Shown: piece after piece, positions 1 to 7,707 of the stretch
Numbering within the stretch: the stretch's first letter is position 1
Layout of the letters: every line of letters begins with the position of its first letter
Assembly (NCBI GenBank): GCA_023954795.1
Contig: JAGSHA010000084.1
Span: 1-10,421, forward strand
Length of the DNA stretch: 10,421 nt
From: Oceanospirillaceae bacterium
GTDB lineage: Bacteria > Pseudomonadota > Gammaproteobacteria > Pseudomonadales > Balneatricaceae
Reading direction: 5' to 3'
Made by a program: the position numbers and the translations under genes
Notes under the pieces: model-generated
Told to the model about the DNA's origin: nothing
What the model saw: only the letters and a program-made list of their open reading frames with translations
Databases searched by the model: none

Positions 1-414
1 CAACCCCATCTGAACCTGACCGTAATTCTCCCCGCCTTCAACAACCTCTGCACGGGTATCAAATATGCCATCGTTTACCGACTGGACATCCAGATCCATA
101 TGAAATGGGCGCGCCAGTACTTCAGGGGCCCCCGCCTCCGCGAACAGCTCACCATCCGGACCGAGTACACGGGCGTATACCAGATCGGGATTGCGCATAA
201 CCTCGGTAACAAAAGCATCGAGTGATGCCAGATCATAGGAGAGTACGGCGTCTTTACTCGTTGTAGCGAACAATGTTGCGGTGGTGGAGGCACGCTTAAC
301 CATTCCGTCGTAGTTCGTACTACGCAGATAATCTAACGTCATAGACACCAGCAGGATCAACAGGATCGCCTCAATAGTGGCGATACCCAAAATAGTTTTA
401 AGCCGCAGTGACAC
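1..414 (-). CDS. N-terminal part of a membrane-bound sensor protein (sensor kinase or diguanylate cyclase), cut by window edge
   Basis: The frame is open from a GTG at 412-414 to base 1, giving 138 residues with no stop. Residues about 7-28 form one hydrophobic membrane segment (GIATIEAILLILLVSMTL). A soluble stretch follows (KRASTTATLFATTSKDAVLS, then a LVYARVLGPDGELFAEAG segment) that resembles the periplasmic sensor part of two-component kinases and GGDEF proteins. The second membrane helix and the output domain lie outside the window, so histidine kinase, hybrid kinase and diguanylate cyclase cannot be told apart. It is the third gene of a tight operon, 26 nt after the solute-binding protein gene, which itself follows a response regulator gene. 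That order favours a histidine kinase that reads the binding protein and phosphorylates the regulator; this is inference. The GTG start is chosen because of a good GAGGAG ribosome site 6 nt upstream; no in-frame ATG sits near the membrane helix start. Confidence 0.8.
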   Translation of the reverse strand, partial: MSLRLKTILGIATIEAILLILLVSMTLDYLRSTNYDGMVKRASTTATLFATTSKDAVLSYDLASLDAFVTEVMRNPDLVYARVLGPDGELFAEAGAPEVLARPFHMDLDVQSVNDGIFDTRAEVVEGGENYGQVQMGL

Positions 415-420
415 CGAGCA

Positions 421-426
421 CTCCTC
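421..426 (-). promoter_or_regulatory. Ribosome binding site of the sensor gene
   Basis: GAGGAG on the minus strand, 6 nt before the GTG at 412-414. It lies in the 26-nt gap after the stop codon of the binding-protein gene, and decides in favour of the GTG start and against the out-of-frame GTG a few bases upstream, whose frame stops after seven codons. Confidence 0.7.
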
Positions 427-440
427 TGGGGATGATCCCT

Positions 441-1292
441 TTATTGCGCAAGCAAACTGTCCAACAAGCGAATATTCAATCCTCGCACATCATCCCAATC
501 GCCGTTCTCCGCCAACTCTAAGCCTTTGAAATTGATTGTTTTCAGTAGACTTTGACCATCTGGATCCGTATTCATCTCCAGTAAGGCTTGCTTCAGTTTA
601 GCGACGGTTTCAGATTTAACACGCGGGTGCACCGCGATAGCATGTGGGGTATATGTTGGCGTGCTCCAAAGTACACGCAATTGCTCACGTACTTCCGGCG
701 TCGTATTGTTAAATGTACGCATGACACCGCCACCGGCAACAAAGAAACCTTTTGAAACACTCAGATATACAGAGTCATGGGAAGACACGTACTTAGGTTC
801 AATCGTCATCCCCTCCTGCTCCATTTTTGCGCGTGGCAATACACTGGCAGCAAATGCGGCAGGCGATGGAAAGGCCAGCTTTTGCTGGTCCAGCTCGGCC
901 AATGTTTTCAGATCGCTGTCTTTGCGGACAACAACAATTCCCTTAATGCGCTTATCTTTCTGACGAGCAATTGCGTCATAACCGGGTTTCTGACTGAACA
1001 CCGTATAGTGATACGGGTTCATATACGCCACATCATATTCTCCCGCGCGCATCCTTTTTTCGAAGGTAGGGATATTCTGGGCGGTCGCAAACCGGATGGT
1101 TGTGCCTGTTTTTTCACTCAGGTGTTTGAAAATAGGGGTCCACAAGCGGGCCAGTTTCTTCGCTGACTGCTGCGGAACAATCCCAAATGTCAGAGTTTCC
1201 GCCTGTACAGGTACCGCAGCCAAAGCAAGCCCACCGGAAACCAACGTTGCGCCAAGAATTTTCTTTACGACAGTTTTCATAACCGTTAACAC
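441..1292 (-). CDS. PhnD-like periplasmic phosphate/phosphonate-family solute-binding protein, probably a sensor partner
   Basis: 283 residues from a GTG at 1290-1292, or 279 from the in-frame ATG at 1278-1280. I keep the GTG because AAGG lies about 4 nt before it, overlapping the stop of the regulator gene, but the ATG cannot be excluded. A Sec signal peptide is clear: basic MKTVVKK, a hydrophobic run, and a likely cleavage after VQA (about residue 31). The mature part matches the PhnD/Phosphonate-bd (PF12974) family: FGIVPQQSAKKLARLW at 36-51, YDVAYMNPYHY at 86-96, FPSPAAFAASVLPR at 141-154, and SHDSVYLSVSKGFFVAGGGV at 171-190. Family members bind phosphate, phosphite, phosphonates or other small anions; the ligand here is unknown. 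No ABC permease or ATPase gene adjoins it. It sits between a response regulator gene and a sensor gene, so a role as a ligand-loaded partner of the sensor, as TorT is for TorS, is more likely than uptake; that is inference. Confidence 0.88.
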   Translation of the reverse strand: MLTVMKTVVKKILGATLVSGGLALAAVPVQAETLTFGIVPQQSAKKLARLWTPIFKHLSEKTGTTIRFATAQNIPTFEKRMRAGEYDVAYMNPYHYTVFSQKPGYDAIARQKDKRIKGIVVVRKDSDLKTLAELDQQKLAFPSPAAFAASVLPRAKMEQEGMTIEPKYVSSHDSVYLSVSKGFFVAGGGVMRTFNNTTPEVREQLRVLWSTPTYTPHAIAVHPRVKSETVAKLKQALLEMNTDPDGQSLLKTINFKGLELAENGDWDDVRGLNIRLLDSLLAQ

Positions 1293-1298
1293 CTATCC

Positions 1299-1874
1299 TT
1301 ATGGTTTGTGGACTGCTATCGATAGCAAATCAGACACCGCCCGACGCAAAACATCGTTGTCGAAAGGTTTAGACAGTGCACCATTCGCACCCATCTCTAT
1401 CGCTTTACCGAGTTCTATTTCGTTCAACGCAGAAATCACAAGAATTTGAGTATTCGCGATCTCTTCGGTATTGCGAACAAACTTGATCACATCAAATCCG
1501 TTCATGCCTGGCATGCTCAGGTCGAGGGTCATAAGATCCGGCTTAAGCAACATCAACTGACTGCCCGCTTCAAATCCGCCGTTAGCGATATCAATGCTCA
1601 CATCCAAGGGTTTCAGCGTACGACGAATCGCATTGGCGATCGCTAGCTCATCATCTACAACGAGCACCTTAGGTTGACCTTCCTTAGCGAGTTCATCAGG
1701 AATGGGCATCCCATTCTTCTTTAGGAAGCTGACAAAATCATCCAGCTTAACGCGGTTGTTGCCGCGCCCCGGGAGTTTGAAGCCTTTCAATACCCCCTTG
1801 TCCAGCCACCGAATAACCGTGCGCTGGTTAACATCACAATACTTTGCAATATCGCCGGTTGTGAGTGTTCTCAT
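1299..1874 (-). CDS. Response regulator with N-terminal BldC/MerR-like HTH and C-terminal receiver domain
   Basis: 191 residues. Residues about 4-50 are an excisionase/BldC-type winged helix-turn-helix: TTGDIAKYCDVNQRTVIRWL, then KGFKLPGRGNNRVKLDDFV, the usual position of the wing. A short linker (KKNGMPIPDELAKEG) leads to a CheY-like receiver at about 68-186 with acidic pocket D74/D75 (VLVVDDE), phospho-acceptor D118 (TLDLSMPGMNG), switch S148 (VISAL) and conserved K169 (SKPF), so phosphorylation looks intact. The order DNA-binding then receiver is the reverse of OmpR or NarL regulators. It is the first gene of an operon: the binding-protein GTG begins 6 nt after its stop. The ATG at 1872-1874 has only a weak ribosome site, but a stop codon two codons upstream in frame excludes extension. 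It probably controls its own operon through the 9-bp repeats at 1922-1948, and is probably phosphorylated by the sensor encoded at 1-414; both are inferences. Confidence 0.9.
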   Translation of the reverse strand: MRTLTTGDIAKYCDVNQRTVIRWLDKGVLKGFKLPGRGNNRVKLDDFVSFLKKNGMPIPDELAKEGQPKVLVVDDELAIANAIRRTLKPLDVSIDIANGGFEAGSQLMLLKPDLMTLDLSMPGMNGFDVIKFVRNTEEIANTQILVISALNEIELGKAIEMGANGALSKPFDNDVLRRAVSDLLSIAVHKP

Positions 1875-1921
1875 TCGTCAATTCAACTCTGCTGCTTTTA
1901 GCTTCATTGAAGCGTAGACCA

Positions 1922-1948
1922 GTTATACGACATATGCGACATATGCGA
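1922..1948 (-). promoter_or_regulatory. Three tandem 9-bp direct repeats overlapping a possible promoter: candidate operator of the regulator operon
   Basis: On the minus strand this reads TCGCATATG, TCGCATATG, TCGTATAAC: two perfect units and one diverged unit (TCG.ATA shared) in exact head-to-tail order with no spacer. The third unit holds TATAAC (1922-1927), a fair -10 box. No good -35 box lies 17 nt upstream of it, which would fit a promoter needing an activator. The array ends 47 bp before the regulator start codon. BldC-type HTH proteins bind direct repeats as head-to-tail oligomers (recalled knowledge), which matches the DNA-binding domain encoded next door. Binding itself is inference. 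Confidence 0.5.
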
Positions 1949-2038
1949 CTAAAAATTTCACAGATTAACAAAGTACGGCAGAATATTGTGTTTCTGATGT
2001 AAAAACAGAAGACAGACCAAATGATTGAGAGGTGGGAC

Positions 2039-2063
2039 CGGCAAGAGATCGGCGCTCCTGCCG
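2039..2063. terminator. Hairpin just after the stop of the large kinase/GGDEF gene
   Basis: CGGCA pairs with TGCCG, followed by an A/C mismatch, then GAG with CTC around a 7-nt loop. It lies 10 nt beyond the stop codon of the 1762-residue gene. The T run (TTTT) is on the plus-strand side, so as a classic terminator it would act on plus-strand transcripts. For the minus-strand gene it may only stabilise the mRNA end or assist termination. It separates the large gene from the downstream regulator operon. Confidence 0.3.
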
Positions 2064-2072
2064 TTTTACAGA

Positions 2073-5000
2073 CTAGTCCGCCTTAATCTGATTGCGACCT
2101 GATTGTTTAGCATCATATAGACGCAGATCCGCCCGACCCAGCACATCGGTCATGCTTTCACCTTTACTCCAACAGGCCAGACCTGCGCTCATCGTCAGCC
2201 CCATTTTCCGCTGCTCAAATTCCACAACCAACATTTCTGTCATCATCCGTATACGCTCCAGTACGCTCGCTGCGCGCTCCAGATTCTGGCCCGGCAGGAT
2301 CACCGCAAACTCTTCCCCTCCCAACCGTCCGAACAGATCGGCCTCCCGCAGCTCTTGCTGAACGGCTGCCGTAAACGCTTTTAATACCTGATCGCCGGCA
2401 ACATGCCCATAGGTATCATTGAGGTGTTTAAAATGATCCAGATCGATCATAGCGATACACAGCGGCTTATCACCCGACACGCTGCGCAACTGATTCCCTA
2501 ATCCCATCAATCCGCGGCGATTGTAAACACCCGTGAGCGGATCCGTGTTCGCCTGTTCCTGCAATTGGTGCTCCAGCGCTTTGCGCTCAGAAATATCACT
2601 GACTGCCGCAAAGATACGGCGTTCATCATTCACATCGATGTACGTCGCAGAGAACAACCCCCAGCAGCGTTCTCCCTGCAGAGTTTGCAGCTCACATTCA
2701 AACCCGATCACCTGTCCTTGCTCAGCCAATTCCTCCAACATACGCTTCCGATCTTTTGGATCGGCGTAGAGCGCGCCGACACAGGTCCCCTCCAATACGT
2801 TGTGCGTTAATCCAAAATGCCTCATAAACAGGGCATTGCATTCGACGAGTGAACCATCTTCGCGTGTCATAACGTATGGGATAGGTAATGCGTCCAGCAC
2901 TGATTGCAGATGATCGGATTTTTGCCGCAGCTCAACGGTTCTGCTCTGCACCACATTTTCCAGTACGGCGTTATGTGCCTGAAGTTGCCCGTACAACACG
3001 CTGTTGTGGTAGCTGCTAGCGAACTGGCTGCTCAGCAGTTCCAGAACGCTCAAACGTTGGGCGGTGAAAAGATTACGTGTATCGCTGTGATCCAGATGCA
3101 GCACACTGAGTAACTGATCATGATGATAAAGTGGAATAAGCAACACAGAACGGCAGCCTGATAGCGTCACATATGGATCAAGTACAAAATCACCTATGTT
3201 CACCGCATCATCAAGTAACAGAAAAGACTGACTGTTACGACAGTAATTCAGCATCGCCTCCGGTATGACGGACACATCGGTTCTTGTATCAACAGCAACT
3301 CCCTCCTGCAGCAAATTGTCCAGCGACCACCCCTGATCAGTCCATGTATATAACGCCGCACGCTGAGCCCCTGTCGCTTTTGTCGACCAACTCAACATAC
3401 GGTGGGCCAGATCATCCACATCCAACAATCGAGAGAGTTCTTGAGTCGCGGTACTGATCAAGTGCCAATCGTAACGGTGTCCCGCTGAGATAACATGCTC
3501 AGGGTTAATCGTACGAATAAAACACTCTAGCTCTGCTGCTTTTGCGCCCGCTCCCCAGCGTTGATAGAGGCTAATCGACTCTTCCAGATACGCTTTACCC
3601 AACGTATCCTGCTGTCGGCTGTTCCTGAATTTACCCATCCGTTCATTTGCCAGTGCTTGCCACAACGCAAAACCGCCGTCGCGTGCGCTGAGTATTGCGT
3701 GCTCAAACGCTCCCAATGCGTTGAGCTCCTGCCCTTCAAGCACGGCGAGTTCGGCGCTAACCAGATAAAAGCCGGGGGCAAAATTGTCGGGGTTCATTGC
3801 ATACCAGCGCTGTAACAATGGCCAGTTTTTATCAAACCAGTCTTGCCAACGTGCGCTTACCGCTTCAGGTCGCACCTGTTTAAGTGCTAACACCGTCAAC
3901 AGATTGAACTGCGTATACACCGCTTCGTGAAAGATCCCTTCATCTAAATCTGCAGGTATCAGATCTTCTGACAGGGAAACATTCAACGCCTCTTCGTAGT
4001 TACCAAACAGATAGCCTTGTAGCAGACGTCCCAGCAACCTGTCATAGCGTCCACACATATAGTTGGTTGCAACATAGTACTCCTGTGCTTCAGCCTCATA
4101 GCCCGGTACATGATCGAGCGAATGCTGATTATCTAATTCACCGGACAGGACTTTCAGCAAATTGCATTGCAAGGTACTCAGATAAACCTGCGCCGGTTGC
4201 TTGATCTTTTCACAGGTAGCAGAGACCTGCTCCATACGATGTAACAATGTGTCGATACTGGTACACACCATCAGATCAGCATAAAACCCAAAGATGTACG
4301 CATGCACGCCCCAATAATAGTCACCCTGCTCTAAACATCGGTGGTACGCCGCATCCCGAACGTTACTGCTTAAAGTCAACGGTTGCTGCCATGGCAGGAC
4401 AAAGTTACTTAACATCATCTGCAACCGCCCCTCAACGAGCGGACTCGCGGGAAAATGCTCTCCCACAATGCGGGAATACTTTGCAGCCTCAAATGCCGTG
4501 TCATAGTCTTTTAACACCTTGGTGCACATTAAGCCGTACATCATATATACGTACGACGAGTGCTGGCTGTTACCCTCAGTTAATGTCAGCCGAAGCAGAC
4601 CGAGAATGGTCAACGGAAACAACAACGATCCGGAGTTATAACAGCACGGCTGCATCGCGATCAGAATGTCTAGCTGGTGAAGGGTTTGCGGATTGGTAAT
4701 CGGTGTTTTTTTACTGAGTTGGTTGAACGGAGTTTCCGTCAGTAACCGCTGAACGGATTCAATAGCGGCACCGACATCGTCCATCGTGGGCTCTGCGGGT
4801 ATTAGGTAGTTCAGATCAGCCAACGCACATTGGGCTTGGGAAATTGCCTTATCCAACTGCCCCATACGGGTGTACTGAGTGATCAAAACAACATGTAAAC
4901 GTGCTTTTTGATCTGTACTCCCTTCGAATCCTTCCAGCGCCGGACGCAACTGTTCAGCGCAATCGTACTCCCCTGCCAGATACAGGCATTCAAGCCTTTC

Positions 5001-7361
5001 CAGCTTTGCATCAAACAATGCACTTTCAGATACTGAACCAGATAACTCTGCCAGCTCGAAGAAATAACCCAGGTATTCAATCGCCGCTTTATAAGCCGAT
5101 GTAGACTTAGCTTTTTTTGCGGCTTGTAGGTTGAGTTCCATCACCTGTTGACATTGCTGGTCGGTCAGCAACGTCAACGCGCAGTTGAAATGAGAAACCA
5201 GTTCAAAACACCGGTTATCGGCGATATCGCCATTCATACCAGCGGATCTATCCAACAGCATGCAACCGATACGATGGTGCAGCTGCATACGTTCCTGCTT
5301 GTCCAATAAAGTATATGCAGCTTGCTGGACTCGATCATGCAGGAAGCTGAGCACGCCATTGCACGGCCCACCCTGTGCGCTCTCAACACGGAGTATGAGC
5401 CCCATATCTAATGCTGGCTGCAGTATCGCATCCATCGCAGTATCCGCGGTATGCACTTCAGTCACCAGATCGACAGGGAAGCGCCCGCCGATACACGATG
5501 CCTGCATAAGTGCATGCTGAGTTTTCTGCGGTAAGCGACCGATTTTCGCAATCATCAGATCGATAACGTTCTCGGTGCTCGCTTGCCGTTCAATATCAGA
5601 TTCAGACCAACACCAGTGATTCTCTCCATAATCAAACACCAGTAGCCCCTGCTGATACAGCTCATGCAAAAACTGTCTGAAGAAGAATGGGTTACCGGCA
5701 GTTTTTCGATACACCAATTCACTCAGGGAATGAACCTGCGCTAAAGAAAGCGCCAATGTATCACCCATTAGCTCACACAAAGCCTGTGGCGACACAGGCA
5801 TCAGTTCAATCTGACTGAGTCGACTTGTTTCTAACTTGAGATCCTGCAATATCCGGACAAACGGATGCCGATCATCGACTTCATTATCGCGATAAGCACC
5901 CAACAGGAGACAGTATCGGTTTTCCGTATCCATCATTAACAGGCGCAGCAGATTGATACTCGCCAGATCAGCCCACTGCAAATCATCAATAAATACAACC
6001 AGCGGTTTATGGGCAGTACAGATCTCCCGCACAAACTGCAAAAATACACGATTAAAGCGATTTTGTTGCTCTTCCGCTCCCAATGGCGCCGGCGTCTGCT
6101 GAGGTCCCAGTAAATATCCGAGATCTGGCAAGATGTCTATCAACACCTGCGCATTAGGCTGCAACGCATCGTTCAGTCGATCCCTCCACAATGCGACTTC
6201 AACATCAGGTAAGGCTAATAAGGCATGAACGAAATGACTGAACGCTTGTTCAATTGCGCTATAGGGTGTGCTACCGCGATACTGATCAAATTTACCGGCG
6301 ACAAACAGACCATTGGATTGCAACACTGGCAACCGCAATTCATTCACCAGCGCTGATTTCCCAACACCAGAGTATCCAGCGATCAACAGTGCTTCAGAAG
6401 GCCCCTTAGCTACACGTTGAAACGCCTGCATTAGGATCTGTGTTTTTGCATCCCGTCCATACAGGCGTTGCGGTATATATAGATGATCAGAACAATCCTG
6501 CTCACGGATACAAAACGTTCCATGCTCCAGCTGATATTCCAACAACGCTTGCAGGTCGGCCAACACGCCCGGACAACTCTGATAACGGTCGGTTGGCTCT
6601 TTTTCTAACAACGCACTCAACATGGCACTAAGGGCTGTGCTTACCCTCTCTATGCGTTCATCAGCTTCTTCTGATACGCCCAGCTTGATATCGATCATCA
6701 GCGGCTGAGCTATCTGCGCATATCCGATAGCACTATCTTCATTCAACCAATGAAAGGGCGTCTCACCACTGAACAACCAACTTAGTACGCAACCAAACGC
6801 GTACAGGTCTGTACGCCGATCAAGGGTGTGGGAGAATTGATAACCCTGCTCTGGTGCCAGGAAATGAGGATCAGCCATGACCGGCCGGAAACTGGCCAAC
6901 CCAACAACATCTTTGGGAACATGTCTGGCCGAACTAAAATCCAGTATCACCGCCTGCTCAAAGTCGGCACTGAACAGAAAAGTGCTGGGCCGCAATGCCA
7001 GATGCAAGACATCTCGCTCATGGATCAAGCACAACGCTCGCGCCATGCTCACCGCAATTTTTAGTCGCTGGGATAGTGACAGCTGCAACGGCGAAATCTC
7101 GTTGAGCGGCATCCGACACTGGGTCCGCAGCAACGTTCGTGAATCATCTGCGTTCAATTCAGCTTCATGCAAATGCGGCGCGCCGCAGCCATTCAGATGA
7201 GTAAGTATGCGATTTTCGTTTCTGAGTGCGGCGGCAACTTCAAAGGGGGGGAGACGATGTTGGCAAAAGCGCTCAAATACGGTCTGATCTTGTTCTTTAC
7301 CTACAGGGAATAGCTGCAGATAGCCATCTGATAATGTCGGTGATGGGCGAGTTTGCACCAT
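2073..7361 (-). CDS. Giant multidomain signalling protein: Ser/Thr (pseudo)kinase - AAA_16 ATPase - helical repeats - GAF - PAS - GGDEF diguanylate cyclase
   Basis: 1762 residues, no signal peptide or membrane segment, so cytoplasmic. Residues about 20-275 are kinase-like: the DFG site reads DFS (141-143), APE is present (169-171) and DLYAFG (185-190) is kept, but the catalytic loop reads HLALRPST (120-127) in place of HRDxKPxN, so the catalytic Asp and Asn are lost. Residues about 298-690 are an AAA_16/COG3899-type ATPase with Walker A GYSGVGKS (329-336) and Walker B VVFIDD (455-460). Residues about 700-1285 are helical, TPR/MalT-like. Then come GAF (about 1310-1450), a signalling helix (about 1453-1490), PAS/PAC (about 1483-1592) and GGDEF (about 1600-1760), with GGEEF at 1681-1685 and I-site READ at 1672-1675. 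It probably makes c-di-GMP with product inhibition. Known relatives usually end in a histidine kinase. A GAGGA ribosome site lies 6 nt before the ATG. It is transcribed alone, 198 bp upstream of the regulator operon. Confidence 0.92.
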   Translation of the reverse strand: MVQTRPSPTLSDGYLQLFPVGKEQDQTVFERFCQHRLPPFEVAAALRNENRILTHLNGCGAPHLHEAELNADDSRTLLRTQCRMPLNEISPLQLSLSQRLKIAVSMARALCLIHERDVLHLALRPSTFLFSADFEQAVILDFSSARHVPKDVVGLASFRPVMADPHFLAPEQGYQFSHTLDRRTDLYAFGCVLSWLFSGETPFHWLNEDSAIGYAQIAQPLMIDIKLGVSEEADERIERVSTALSAMLSALLEKEPTDRYQSCPGVLADLQALLEYQLEHGTFCIREQDCSDHLYIPQRLYGRDAKTQILMQAFQRVAKGPSEALLIAGYSGVGKSALVNELRLPVLQSNGLFVAGKFDQYRGSTPYSAIEQAFSHFVHALLALPDVEVALWRDRLNDALQPNAQVLIDILPDLGYLLGPQQTPAPLGAEEQQNRFNRVFLQFVREICTAHKPLVVFIDDLQWADLASINLLRLLMMDTENRYCLLLGAYRDNEVDDRHPFVRILQDLKLETSRLSQIELMPVSPQALCELMGDTLALSLAQVHSLSELVYRKTAGNPFFFRQFLHELYQQGLLVFDYGENHWCWSESDIERQASTENVIDLMIAKIGRLPQKTQHALMQASCIGGRFPVDLVTEVHTADTAMDAILQPALDMGLILRVESAQGGPCNGVLSFLHDRVQQAAYTLLDKQERMQLHHRIGCMLLDRSAGMNGDIADNRCFELVSHFNCALTLLTDQQCQQVMELNLQAAKKAKSTSAYKAAIEYLGYFFELAELSGSVSESALFDAKLERLECLYLAGEYDCAEQLRPALEGFEGSTDQKARLHVVLITQYTRMGQLDKAISQAQCALADLNYLIPAEPTMDDVGAAIESVQRLLTETPFNQLSKKTPITNPQTLHQLDILIAMQPCCYNSGSLLFPLTILGLLRLTLTEGNSQHSSYVYMMYGLMCTKVLKDYDTAFEAAKYSRIVGEHFPASPLVEGRLQMMLSNFVLPWQQPLTLSSNVRDAAYHRCLEQGDYYWGVHAYIFGFYADLMVCTSIDTLLHRMEQVSATCEKIKQPAQVYLSTLQCNLLKVLSGELDNQHSLDHVPGYEAEAQEYYVATNYMCGRYDRLLGRLLQGYLFGNYEEALNVSLSEDLIPADLDEGIFHEAVYTQFNLLTVLALKQVRPEAVSARWQDWFDKNWPLLQRWYAMNPDNFAPGFYLVSAELAVLEGQELNALGAFEHAILSARDGGFALWQALANERMGKFRNSRQQDTLGKAYLEESISLYQRWGAGAKAAELECFIRTINPEHVISAGHRYDWHLISTATQELSRLLDVDDLAHRMLSWSTKATGAQRAALYTWTDQGWSLDNLLQEGVAVDTRTDVSVIPEAMLNYCRNSQSFLLLDDAVNIGDFVLDPYVTLSGCRSVLLIPLYHHDQLLSVLHLDHSDTRNLFTAQRLSVLELLSSQFASSYHNSVLYGQLQAHNAVLENVVQSRTVELRQKSDHLQSVLDALPIPYVMTREDGSLVECNALFMRHFGLTHNVLEGTCVGALYADPKDRKRMLEELAEQGQVIGFECELQTLQGERCWGLFSATYIDVNDERRIFAAVSDISERKALEHQLQEQANTDPLTGVYNRRGLMGLGNQLRSVSGDKPLCIAMIDLDHFKHLNDTYGHVAGDQVLKAFTAAVQQELREADLFGRLGGEEFAVILPGQNLERAASVLERIRMMTEMLVVEFEQRKMGLTMSAGLACWSKGESMTDVLGRADLRLYDAKQSGRNQIKAD

Positions 7362-7707
7362 GTAATGTCCTCGGAACCCCTGCGCGTGGTCGTACCCTTC
7401 GGCAAAAGAAAGAGTCCCTATATTTAATGTGGATCACTATATTGCTTTTCCCTGCTATCTGAAACTACTACACCAGAAATGAATCACCCAACAGTTTTAT
7501 TGGCCACTTTTACGTTCATCCTTACCATACAATAACTTACATCAATGATCTGACCCTCCAGATGCACCGTAAGAGTTCCATTAGAAATCACTAATAAAAT
7601 TACTAAATGTTGAGCGTAGTCACTTGAACTAATACTGCATGACTGTAACCTTCGCGCCCTACTATGGATTAGTAGACTGAAGTGACCCGAAAGACATTGA
7701 GGATCAA
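7362..7707. promoter_or_regulatory. Divergent intergenic region between the GGDEF giant and the FAD oxidoreductase gene
   Basis: 346 bp without a convincing gene. It must carry the promoters of both flanking genes. On the minus strand TATAGT (7436-7441) is a possible -10 for the large gene, but no good -35 is seen. On the plus strand TTGAGC (7610-7615) and TTGAAC (7624-7629) are possible -35 boxes, with only weak -10 boxes after them. A 7-bp inverted repeat, GTCACTT (7619-7625) and AAGTGAC (7680-7686), 54 bp apart, lies just upstream of the oxidoreductase start. Ribosome sites are GAGGA (7368-7372, minus) and TGAGGA (7698-7703, plus). Confidence 0.45.

Noticed and set aside
661..1166. Overlapping plus-strand ORFs opposite the PhnD-like gene
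   Set aside because: They are antisense shadows of a well-supported gene with clear family motifs and signal peptide.
441..1292. Binding protein as part of a phosphonate uptake operon (phnCDE)
   Set aside because: The flanking genes are a response regulator and a sensor; no permease or ATPase is visible in the window.
1922..1948. Tandem repeats as a CRISPR array or origin iterons
   Set aside because: Units are 9 bp without spacers, only three copies, and lie in a promoter region; no cas or replication gene is near.
4247..4699. 150-codon plus-strand ORF inside the giant gene
   Set aside because: It lies antisense to a continuous, domain-supported 1762-residue frame, has no recognisable domain and its composition looks like a shadow frame.
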